Assembly: GCA_029216955.1 (NCBI GenBank)
Contig: JANAVB010029819.1
Location: 30,290,204 to 30,354,203 of the forward strand
Source: Iris pallida
Lineage: Eukaryota > Streptophyta > Magnoliopsida > Asparagales > Iridaceae
Reading direction: 5' to 3'
Length of the DNA: 64,000 nucleotides
A program made the position numbers and the translations under genes. This document shows positions 1 to 9,896 of the stretch, in pieces. Position 1 is the first letter of the stretch, and each line of letters starts with the position of its first letter. Below the pieces are notes generated by a model. The model was not told the origin of the DNA, did not search any database, and saw only the letters and a list, made by a program, of their open reading frames with translations.

Positions 1-240
1 GAGAAAATAAACACAGAATACTCAATTCGGCGTCTTGACCTTGCTATACATACTTATTATGCAAGTTGTACACATGGTAAAATACAAATTTCTTTATGCG
101 TCTTGTTTGAAGACAGTATACCAAAGAGATCAATTATAATTCTTTCTTCTTCATTTCTTTCATCCCTGATGATAAAAGCAATCTATAACTTCACTAATTT
201 AGAAAGTAAAGAAACACTTTTTATATTGCTATGGGTACTT
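1..240. other. Unassigned AT-rich stretch of R0
   Basis: This lies beyond the R0 hairpin array, where A and B carry the 3' end of their antisense gene. I see no convincing protein similarity on either strand. It is either degraded antisense-gene sequence or non-coding sequence. Confidence 0.4.
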
Positions 241-960
241 GAATATGGACATAGAAGAACATCATGATTGTGTGGATCTATTATCTGTAACGTGCTTAAT
301 TCAAGCATAGATAATAGATATGAAGACTACTATCAGAGGTAATTTGAACATGATAGATTTTATGTGGACCTATTATCTGTAACCTGCTCTGTTCCAGCAT
401 AGATAATAGATATAAAAATTACTATAAGAGATAATATGGGCATCATAGATATTATGTGGACCTATTATCTGTAACCTATTTAATTCGTGCATAGATAATA
501 TATATAAAAATTACTATCAGAGGTAATTTGGACATGATAGATGTTATGTGGACCTATTATCTGTAACATGCTCAATTCTAGCATAGATAATAGATATGAA
601 AATTACTATCAGAGGTAATATGGACATGATAAATATTATATGGACCTATTACTTCTGGTGTACTGTACTGTATGCAAGTAACATGGGATGAATAAAAAAC
701 TTTATCAAAGATGACACCTGATAACTGTTTCTGAAAATAAATCTGTTCAGAGGTAACATGGACATAACAGATTAGTAGAATTCTATAGAGAGAGTTGATA
801 ATATATAATATTTCAGAGGTAATAGGGACATGAATATTCTTTTTCGGAATGAATTTGTTCGGAGGGAATATGGACATGACAAATTCGTAAATCTCTACAG
901 AAGATAAATGTTATAGAATAATTCAGAGGTAATATGGACATGATTATTCTTTTAACACAA
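241..960 (-). repeat. R0 hairpin array (type I and type II stem-loops)
   Basis: At least eight copies of a word close to TCAGAGGTAATATGGACATGA lie here; it is the minus-strand form of the word found after pol in A and B. Most copies are flanked by perfect inverted arms that differ between copies: AATCTGTT/AACAGATT (740-747, 766-773), AATATT/AATATT (807-812, 833-838), GAATTTGT/ACAAATTC (851-858, 879-886), AGAATAAT/ATTATTCT (915-922, 943-950), CTATCA/TGATAG (330-335, 351-356). A second hairpin, CTATTATCT/AGATAATAG (278-286, 309-317), alternates with it on the left side. Confidence 0.85.
274..650. repeat. 92-bp tandem repeat, about four copies
   Basis: The word TGTGGACCTATTATCTGTAAC recurs with its first GG at 274, 366, 458, 550 and, degenerate, 642, a constant spacing of 92 bases. 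Each unit contains one type II and one type I hairpin, so the repeat amplifies a two-hairpin module. The right boundary is vague because the fifth copy diverges after about ten bases. Confidence 0.85.
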
Positions 961-1280
961 TGGACTATTCCAATTCCGAATGAGGAATTTGAGATAAGAT
1001 GTCATTAGAACAACTTGGTTAAAATAAATTACTTTTATAAATTAGAGAATTTGTTTAGGGGATTTCTCTTACAAGAAAGTTTTGTAAGAATTAAAGGTAG
1101 TTCTGCAGGGGAAATTTATGAGGGCCCATCATTTATAACTTATCCAAAAATTGTTGGGTTAAAAATAATGGTTAGAAATAAGGTAGATATTAATATATAC
1201 ATGGTATTTATTATTCCAAGAAGAGTATGTAGTCACTGTACAAAACTTGCTGGGGTAAACAAAGTAATGTCCATTTGTGA

Positions 1281-2579
1281 TTAGACATAATACTTTTTCA
1301 AAAAATTGTCGTTAATGCACATTATTAGTAGATCTCCATTGGGCTTTGCTAGTCTGTATGCTCCATTTGAATACATTGATTCAACAACAAAAGGACCTTC
1401 CCATTTAGCTACAATTTTTTTTGGCTTTTATGTGTCATAACCATAAGTCTTCTTGCTAAAAGAACTAGGTCGCCAACTTGGAAAACTTGTTCCTTTACTT
1501 TCTTATCGAAAGCTTTGGAAATACAGGCTTGATATAGCTCAATTTGCTGCTGAGCCATTAATTGTTTCTCATCGAGTGCTTCCAATTCCTGTAACCGTAG
1601 ACGATCATTATCTTCAGTTGTTAATTGGTTGGATAGAGCGATCCAAAGTGATGAAATTTGAATCTCCAGAGGAAGAACTTTTTCACTTACATAGACCAAA
1701 AAGAATGACATTGTACCGGTAGGAGTCCTTTACTGTCGTTCGGTATGCCCAAAGACATTCACCAAGTTTCTCATTCCAATTATGTTTATTAGATGAATTG
1801 AACTTCTTGAGTAACTTGATAATAGTCCTGTTGAAAGCTTTAGCCAAACCACTAGCTGCAGGATTATAGGCTGTGGAGGCAGTATTCTGGATCTGATTCT
1901 TCTCACAGAACCGATGGAATTCATTACTCACAAATTATGGGCCATTATCATGAATGATCCTTCGGGGAAGTCCGAAATAATAGATCATATGATGCTTAAT
2001 AGATCCTTCAGTGTCCTTTAATAGAAGGAGGGTTAATGGGTCCAATGATGTCCATTCCCCGTGCTTCGAAGGGACAGGACACAATCGTTGGGTACAAAAA
2101 TTCTGATGGTTTATGTATGAAGTATGCATGTATTTGGCAAGCTTTATATTTCTTTGCATAATCTTTGGCATCAGCTACCATAGTGCGCCAATAATAACCT
2201 AGATGCCCTAGCCGTTCCTGTAATTTTGGACCAGGTTGATGAGCGCCACAAGTACCATCATGAGCTTCACTAAGGGCCTGTTTAGCTTCTTCATCAGATA
2301 AGCATCGTAGAAGAAGTCCATCATATGATCTTCGATACAGCATCTTAATAGTGGCATCATAAAAAAATGAAGAGAACATCTCTTGATTGAAATAGCTTCT
2401 TTTGGATCATTAGGAAGAGTTCCATAAATATCGTATTTTATAATTGTGAATCTCCAATCTTTGACGTTGATATCTGTTGTCACTGAATAACTTTGATGAA
2501 CATCCAAATTATTCTTAGTATAGAATAGTTCTCGACCAATCACTGTGATTGACTTCTGGGTGTTGACTGGGGCAGCTAT
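1281..2579 (-). pseudogene. R0 integrase, broken
   Basis: Minus-strand protein pieces read from the linker after the second RNase H through the integrase core to the conserved end FLKKYYV. Recognisable landmarks are the N-terminal zinc-binding region with KYKACQIHA, the core block PFEARGMDIIGPINPP, IIHDNGP, ASTAYNPAA, and the C-terminal block KVKEQVFQVGDLVLLARR. The reading frame changes several times, so no intact protein is possible. In the zinc-binding region the first cysteine of the CxxC pair is a tyrosine, as in B, whereas A keeps cysteine. An intact integrase would join the DNA copy into the genome. Confidence 0.85.
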
Positions 2580-5500
2580 TGTAAAGACCCTAATTTTTGG
2601 GAATTATTTTTTTATTTTATTTTATATGTCTTCCATTTATTGAATTAGATTTTTATTTTTAATTATGATTATAGATGTACTTTTTTGTAACTTCGATTTT
2701 TAGAGCACAAGAAGTGTCAATCTTTCCAAATTTCCTTTATGAGTTTTGAAGTAGACACGTCCACCTTCAACTTGACATATCATGTCCCATCCAAACTTGT
2801 CCCCTAGCAATTTTTGACCTTTCACAACTTTAGGTCAAATTTAGGCAATTAGATTATTTATAGTAATTCTAGACCTAACTTCCAACGTGAGTTCGGAACT
2901 CGACATCGATAAAAATCACTTGACACAATATATGGTTCGATCCATTACGAGTCTATGACGCATATGCTAATGGTGTGCCACTCAATTGAGTTTTTATGTG
3001 CTATTTATTTTCAAATGGCACACAAGTCAAAACTATAGACATATTGGACTCAAATCGATCACAAAAATTATATCAACCCAAAACTAGTCCAAGTATGGTT
3101 CGCAAAGCCTATTCTAGGGTGTCCTAACCTCTTACACTTATTTTAGATTAATATTTGTTGATTAATATGCAGCCACATTAATTAAATCTAATTTAAATCA
3201 AATCCTATAACCACTTTCCTATTTTGGACCCGATTTAAATCCTAGAAGATAGAATTGGTGTATCTTTTAAAATAGGCAATCAAATTCTACCAAATCAAAT
3301 TCTACTCCACACTAACTTCTTTCCCCTCACATGAATCTCTCCTATCTAGGATTTTTGAATACTTTACTTATATATTTTTCTATTAAAACCGAGTCCCCTC
3401 CAACTTCTTCTCTATTTTCGCACTTTTTATTCCAACCACCAGAAATCTATCTTTTCGACCACCTCCAATCCTTCTATCACCTAAAACACCTTTCCAACGC
3501 CTACCTATAATACCTCGACACCTTTGCGAGGAGTCGCAGCCCATAATTTGGTCGATACGAGGCGCAAAAGGCACCCAATGTCAACCGAACTTGTGCTGAA
3601 TTCATCACAACAGGTTAGTTGACTTGTAGACTAGGTTTCATCTAATTTTTCTCATCCGTTTCTTCTCAAACCAAAATTTGGATTTAGATTTATGTGTCTA
3701 CTCCAATCTCTGATCGCCGGATCCCCCAGTTCCAAGCTGTTTGCTCGTAGCATCGATTCTTTGTATCGAAAATCGATGAGTTCTATTATGAGCAATTTTT
3801 CACCTGTCTAAGTTTAGACTTGATCTTTCGAATATTTTTATTCAGAAGCTAGACATCTAGATATTTCCAAAGCATATCTATTTATTAGGTTTTGAGTTTG
3901 ATTGCTACTTTTAAAAATTCTTGACATTTGCCATAACAAAGTAACTCCGAAAATTCTATGTTTTTTGTGTCCAAAAGTTCTAATACTTCATAAAACTCTA
4001 CTAAACTATTTGTTGTGCAAGATTTAATGTTGAAAAATCTATTTTAACTAATTTATATAATTTTTCTAGATTTTAATATTTTTAATTACTTATTGTTTCG
4101 GGCCTCAAACCGTATAACAAGTCTAGAAATAATATTGTAGAATCAATACAAGAATTGTACACATATTTTTCTATGTATAAAATATATTGTTTATTATTAT
4201 AGAATATTTACAAATATTTTTTCAGAATTAAAATTTATATTTTATGTTAATAATGTATAACTTTTATATGTAGATTTAATACAATATATGTTATATTAAG
4301 TAGAGTAGTCAATATGACTAGTTTTGGGATACATAATATTATTAAGGTCTAAATATGGTAAGTCCATATATAGTAAGTTGTTAATGTATATTATGTTCGT
4401 ATTTCAAAAATTTATGCATCGAAACTGAGATCAGTCGATTCCAATGATCTTATATCGTTGAAATTGACAAGGTGATCGTATGGACCAGTAAGATAAGATT
4501 ATAAATCTTGTGGTTGATCATCTTGTCTAGATTCGCACGTCATAGGTTTCGTTGAACGAATTATGAGATACAAACTTAATATTTAACATAGAGTTTGTAA
4601 TCCATATTATTAATGAATAATGATCATAGAGATTAGTGCAACTTAGTTCTATATTGTATGTTTAATATAAATGGCTTAAATAAACTAGGGATTTCATGAC
4701 TTAGAATGACCCAAGCTGGCTATCTAGGTAGGAGACTAATAGTCATATTTATATTTAGTGAATAATACATATTTGTTTGTGACATGGAGTTGATAGATAT
4801 TGGGTGGATATGATTCTTTAGTTCACGGATAGTCCGGATAGACTTTGGTACTGCAGTCTCAGCACAGATTGGACAAAACTCCATGCAAGTATACCTTGTC
4901 TATTTGTACAATTATTTTCATGCATTTCTATACAGTTATTTCTTTTCAGTCATATTTTGTCTTGCTATTTTCTTATTTTAAGTGCACGTATTTTTTTTGT
5001 TTTCCTTATGTCGCTGTTGTTTCTTATGAGGGTCATGACGATATTTGCTAGTCCTTAGTCTTCGTTCCATTAAGTTGTCTTGACCTGTAGACGAGATCGA
5101 TTGCTAGTCATTGACCTATGTTATCTCTAGATCGGGAACATCCTATAGTGTTACGGTATAGAGACTCATTATCGACCTGTTACTCCATCTCTAGATCGGG
5201 AGCATCCCATGGTGTTACGGTATAGAGACACTTTATTGACTTATTGTTCCATCTCTAGAACTGGCAGCGTCCCATGGCGTTACGGTGTTAGAGACTTGTT
5301 ATCAACCTATTATCCCCCGTCTCTAGGATCGAGAGTGTCCCATGGCATTACGGTAGTAGAGACTTATCTTTTGTCTCGAGATCGGGAGCGTCCCATGGTG
5401 TTACGGTATTGAGACGTCTTTTTTGATTTGTTTCATGTCTTACTTTCATCTCATTCTATGCATGTTATTTACTGTTACATTATGCTTATATATTATGTGT

Positions 5501-6364
5501 TTTGCTACGTCCCTCTAAGGACCTGGTGATCTTCCCAGGTTATTGCTAGTTTTTCTTCCAAGTATTTGTTGAGACTGCTAAAATAGAAGGATAGATGGGT
5601 GGTCGATTGTATCTCGATGATTCAGGTATCTATAGTGGTATGTTTATCATTCTTTCGTCTTTTATATTTTACGATGATTTCTTCAGCTGTATAGCCGAAT
5701 TTTACGAGCTTACTTTCTGTTATGATCTTGTTCAGATGATTGTATTATGGTCTGGCCAACCTTACTATAAATTATCTATTCTTGTTTTTATATTCAAGTA
5801 GCATGAGTGTATTATTGTTTGATAAACATTCAATGTAGGACTTAGATGTAGTCCTAGAAGTACACTTTTGTTTATCTGGGTCCCTGCATCGATGGAGCGA
5901 GTGGTAATGCGTTGACTCCGTTGACGATCTGACGACGGTTTTCGGTTCTTTGAAGGTCTGAGTTGCTCTGGGTGCTGGAGCTTGCGGACAGAAAGAAGAC
6001 GTTGAGTGTCTCTCTCTATGTCTGTCCCACTGTGTGTGTGTGTATTCGTGTGGAAGAAGGAGATGATCCCTCTATTTATAAGCAGCAGGTTGGGGTGCTA
6101 ATGCGCGCATATGTAGGATCCACCTGTACGTGGGGACGCCACGTTGTTGGAGCTGCGGGAGGTACATTGATGATGTACCATCATTTGTGGGTTGAATCCT
6201 TCATGCTGTATTTGTGTATCTATGGATTGAGATATAGTTCACTTGCAATTTTATATCCAATATAGACAGCTTATACGTATTTGAGCTGGGCTGGAGTCCA
6301 CTTTATACCTAGCTGGCATGTATATGTATCCTAGTCCTATATATTTTGGGATTGGGGCGTTACA
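2580..6364 (+). repeat. LARD-1 5' LTR
   Basis: The repeat runs from TGTAAAGACC to GGGGCGTTACA, about 3.8 kb. Its first part (2580-3410) matches 7392-8225 nearly base for base, and its continuation (3411 to about 4040) matches 63375-64000. At 3408-3410 a single TTC sits where the other LTR carries CACTA-1, so this is the empty site for that insertion. The open frames inside are short and show no family similarity; I call no genes here. Confidence 0.85.
5120..5415. repeat. Tandem repeat inside LARD-1 5' LTR, about five copies of 63-70 bp
   Basis: A unit containing CTCTAGATCGGGAGC, then CCCATGGTGTTACGGT and AGAGAC, repeats at roughly 5127, 5190, 5253, 5322 and 5375. Copies differ by small indels and substitutions. 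It lies in the middle of the LTR, upstream of a possible TATA-like TATTTATAAG near 6074-6083, so a promoter-proximal role is possible but unproven. Confidence 0.8.
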
Positions 6365-7391
6365 TATTTTTTTGGTGGCCCATGCAGGTCGAGTTAGCCG
6401 TTTCGGTTACGTTATTATGCCGAACGGGCCTGCAAATATGATTGAAACCTTAGGAATCTCAATCCACAACTGCTTGACAATTTTTTTAGAAGTTTCTCTA
6501 CCATCCTTGAATTTTGTATTTGCTTTCGACTATTCTTCCTTTGCTTTCTCGTACCATTGCTTTTCATCCCTTCCTATTTCGGAGGACGAATAATCGGGCT
6601 TTATAAAGTTTATCAGAATTTTCTAAATTATAGTGTAAGTTAGTTGCTTATTGATTTTGGTTGCTTGATAGATAGGAGGGGATTAGAGATGCCATATTCT
6701 ATAGATATCTAGTGGTATAGATTTTTGCAACTAGCGTGCATGGGTTATAAAACATAGAGGACATCATGTGTTTGATAGGATAGTGTGACCAAAGGTGGGT
6801 AGACGTTCACGGTATAGAAATAAATATATAATTATACTAGGTGCCATTGTGGTAGTTACTTGATCAAGAATAGAGAGGTAGTTTTAGTGTCAAGATAGAC
6901 CCTCTACAAGAAGAACCTAGATATAGCCTACCCCAACGAATTTACTATTATGTCCTATTAGTTTTGTAGTTAGGATTAGACAGAATGGTAGGTATCACTT
7001 AGCTTGGTTAGGAGGAGACTTATATTATAGTGATAATAATATGGCTAGGAGGATATAGCTTATCGTTTACATTAGATGCACAATTTACAAGTTTCATTTT
7101 AGATAATCATAATAACCTACGAGGATCCCTTGTAGGTAAATAAGTTTGCAATCTTTCAAATTTGGGAATGAGTTAGTAGACATGGATAGTAGGAAACCAA
7201 TTATAAATAGTTGAATTAGTATTAGTTTGCCTAGTGTTTCTCTTAGGCTAGAGTAGCAACCTTTTAGAGTATGTCCCTTAAAATTTTGAAGGAAAGAAGG
7301 AACATTTGTTCGATGGTTGAAAAGAGCCTTCTCCCTTATCATTATTGAGTTGTTGAATTTCAAGGACGAAAGTCTTTTAAGGTGGATAGAT
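6365..7391 (+). other. LARD-1 internal region, non-coding
   Basis: Between the LTRs lies about 1 kb without a recognisable retroviral protein. It begins with a primer-binding-like TGGTGGCCCATGCAG at 6373-6387. It ends with a purine-rich AAGGTGGATAGA at 7379-7390, directly before the 3' LTR. No gag or pol signature was seen in any frame. Confidence 0.7.
6373..6387 (+). other. Candidate primer binding site of LARD-1
   Basis: TGGTGGCCCATGCAG starts eight bases after the LTR end. The same 15 bases sit eight bases inside the 5' LTR of LARD-2 (57073-57087, minus strand). It begins with TGG as needed to pair with a tRNA CCA end, but I cannot name the tRNA. Confidence 0.6.
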
Positions 7392-8225
7392 TATAAAGAC
7401 CCTAATTTTTGGAAATTATTTTTTATTTTATTTTATATGATTTCCATTTATTGAATTAGATTTTTATTTTTAATTATGATTATAGATGCACTTTTTCGTA
7501 GCTTCGATTTTTAGAGCACAAGAAGTGTCAATCTTTCCAAACTTCCTTCATGAGTTTTAAAGTAGACACGTCCACCTTCAACTTGACATATCATGTGCCA
7601 TCCAAATTTGTCTCCTAGCATTCTTTTGACTTTGCCCAACTTTAGGTCAAATTTAGGCAATTAGATTATTTATCGTAATTCTAGACCTAACTTCGAACGT
7701 GAGTTCGGAACTCGACATCGATAAAAATAACTTGACCCAATATATGGTTTTGATCTAATTTAAGTCTACGATGCACATGCCAATAGTGTGCCACTTAATT
7801 AAGTTTTCATCTGCTATTTATTTTCATATGGCACACAAGTCAAAACTATAGACATATTGGACTCAAATCGATCACAAAAATTCTATCGACCCAAAACTAG
7901 TCCAAGTAGGGTTCGCAAAGCCTATTCTAGGGTGCCTTAACCTCTAACACTTATTTTAGACTAATTTTTGTGGATTAATATGCAGCCACATAAATTAAAT
8001 CTAATTTAAATAAAATCCTATAAACACTTTCCTATTTTGGACCCGATTTAAATCTTAGGAGATAGAATTAGTGTATCTTTTAAAATAGGCAATCAAATTC
8101 CACCAAATCAAATTCTACTCCACCCTAACTTCTTTCCCCTAACGTGAATCTCTTCTATCTAGGATTTTTGAATACTTTTTATATATATATTTTTCTATTA
8201 AAACCGAGCCCCCTCCAACTTCTTC
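7392..8225 (+). repeat. LARD-1 3' LTR, first part
   Basis: This is colinear with 2580-3410 of the 5' LTR. The first dinucleotide is TA rather than TG, a G-to-A change. It stops at TTC (8223-8225), where CACTA-1 was inserted, and resumes at 63372. Confidence 0.9.
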
Positions 8226-8762
8226 CACTACCAAAATATCTCATATTAGCGATGCCAAACGATGTCGCTAAACAGCCACAAAATGTCCCTAACTGAAAAC
8301 AGTGACGTATTTAGCAACGTTTCGGGCATGTTGCATTATTCATGGTCGCTATTAACGAAAATGTCACAATTCGTTGCCATAGCGACGTAGATCGGCGACG
8401 CACTACGTCGCTAGTATTAGCGACTTTTACCGATAACAACGTTGCTAATTAGCGACGTAACCTTTCATTGCTGATTGTTGTTATCTATTAAGATTTTACC
8501 GACGTTAAATTTGTCATTAATGACGTTGTCCGACTCCATATCTGAGAATTTTTTGGTTCCCACATCATCATTTTAGCGACGTTTAGCGACATTTAGAGAC
8601 GTTACGATACTTTAATACCGACGTCCAGATACTAGATTAGCTGACCTGTACAGTTTGCCACGTCAATGCATCTGCGACATTCTGTGGCAATTAGCGATGT
8701 TCGGTTCTCAGGTTTGCGATATTCTAGCGACGTGTGCGTCGCTGACCGTCGCTGAACGTCGC
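8226..8762. repeat. CACTA-1 left terminal and subterminal repeats
   Basis: After the CACTA terminus the sequence is dense in GCGACG and TCGCT words in both orientations, for example around 8250-8270, 8390-8460 and 8560-8760. Such short subterminal repeats are where the TNPA-type protein binds in known En/Spm elements. The last five bases, TCGCT (8758-8762), became the target duplication of element A. Confidence 0.85.
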
Positions 8763-9894
8763 TTGTAGGAGCGTAAAAGTACTTCATAGACCAAGTCAAA
8801 GAAGTTGAGAGCTTTACGCAAGTCAAACAGAGTCAAACTCAGACTTTACGCAAGCCAAACAGAGTAAAACTCTACGCGAGCTACTTTACACGAGAGCCAT
8901 CCTCAAAGCTTTTACGCGAAGGACAGACTGTCAAATCATCGCATTTAATGTGCGTGATACTGTTTCTAACATAATGATTTTCTGACAGTGGACAGCACAG
9001 AAGTCGAGAAGATTTGATTTTCACCAAACCTAACACTTGTCGTTTAGTGTGCAGATGTGCTATTTTACGCTCAAGAAATTGCTTCTTTTACGTACGAAAG
9101 CTATTCGAGCTTTTACGCTCAAGGCTGTTGTGCGCGTAAAGTTTATTTGAGCTAATTTTACGCTCAAGGCTATTCTTAGCCACTTTACGTGAAAAGTTTA
9201 TTTTGGGCTATTTTACGCCCAGTCTGCTACTTTACGCAGGAAGTATATTTTGGGTCATTTTTACGCCCATTTTTTTCTGGCTACATGAGAACGTGGTCTT
9301 CTTACATGGCTTTCATGCCACACTTATCGAGGAACGTGTGTACGTGTCTCCCTATTTTGTTGATGTAGTGGGACACGTGTCACCATGCATAGAGATCACA
9401 ATTCTACATAGGACACGTGTTGTCATGCGTAGAGGATGAATTTTATCATGGGTGACAGTTACTTGTAGAGAGACCAAACTTTGTTGCTTTTTTCGCACAG
9501 AGGTCTAGTCTATAAATAGACTTATTTTTTTGATAAAAAACATCAAGAGATCAGAAGAGGTACAGGAGAGGAGATTCTAAGAAACTCATACTTTCAGAGT
9601 GATATTCCCAGAAGCATTTCTTCAACTTTTTTTTAAGAACATGGTGAAGCAAAGCAGGAAAGCATTCGACTGTGGCATCAGTGCCGTTGCTCGATACCTT
9701 TCTGGTGACTTAGTTATTCTGATTGTTCGTCTTCTTCAAGCAGTTTTCTTCATCATCATCGTATGCTCCAAGGAACAAAGTGATTGCTCTCAGATCATAC
9801 TTCCATAGCAATACTTCCCAGAACAACTTGTACTTTTGTACTTTTTCTAGTTTTCTTTCAAAAGCCAATATAAGGCATTTTGTTAAGTAAAACA
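8763..9894 (+). repeat. Element A 5' LTR
   Basis: It starts TGTAGGAGCGTAAAA and ends GTTAAGTAAAACA, matching 24650-25782. The first two thirds are packed with TTTTACGC and its reverse GCGTAAAA (for example 8768, 9066, 9113, 9148, 9211). A TATA box lies at 9511-9518. It is followed by a leader with a small open frame at 9599-9808. Confidence 0.95.
9511..9518 (+). promoter_or_regulatory. Element A LTR TATA box
   Basis: TATAAATA sits in the context CTATAAATAGAC and is repeated in the 3' LTR at 25398-25405. It is the only strong TATA match in the LTR and lies about 380 bases before the LTR end, a fitting place for the U3/R border. Confidence 0.7.
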
Positions 9895-9896
9895 AA

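Larger units (their letters stand above)
1..2579 (-). mobile_element. R0: 3' part of a Tat-lineage Ty3/gypsy retrotransposon, cut by LARD-1
   Basis: Reading on the minus strand, this stretch starts inside pol at the RNase H/integrase junction, runs through integrase to a pol stop at 1281-1283, and continues into a hairpin array. The protein matches elements A and B further along, including the shared end KKYYV. The upstream part is missing because the LTR of LARD-1 begins at 2580. The downstream part runs out of the window at base 1. No LTR of R0 is visible. Confidence 0.85.

Noticed and set aside
274..650. Regular 92-base repeat looked like a CRISPR-type array
   Set aside because: The setting is a plant retrotransposon. 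The whole unit repeats without distinct spacers, and the internal symmetry is explained by the two hairpin types.
1015..1284. 89-codon plus-strand frame next to the R0 integrase
   Set aside because: It lies between the pol stop and the hairpin array, on the opposite strand to pol, and has no similarity to the antisense genes of A or B.
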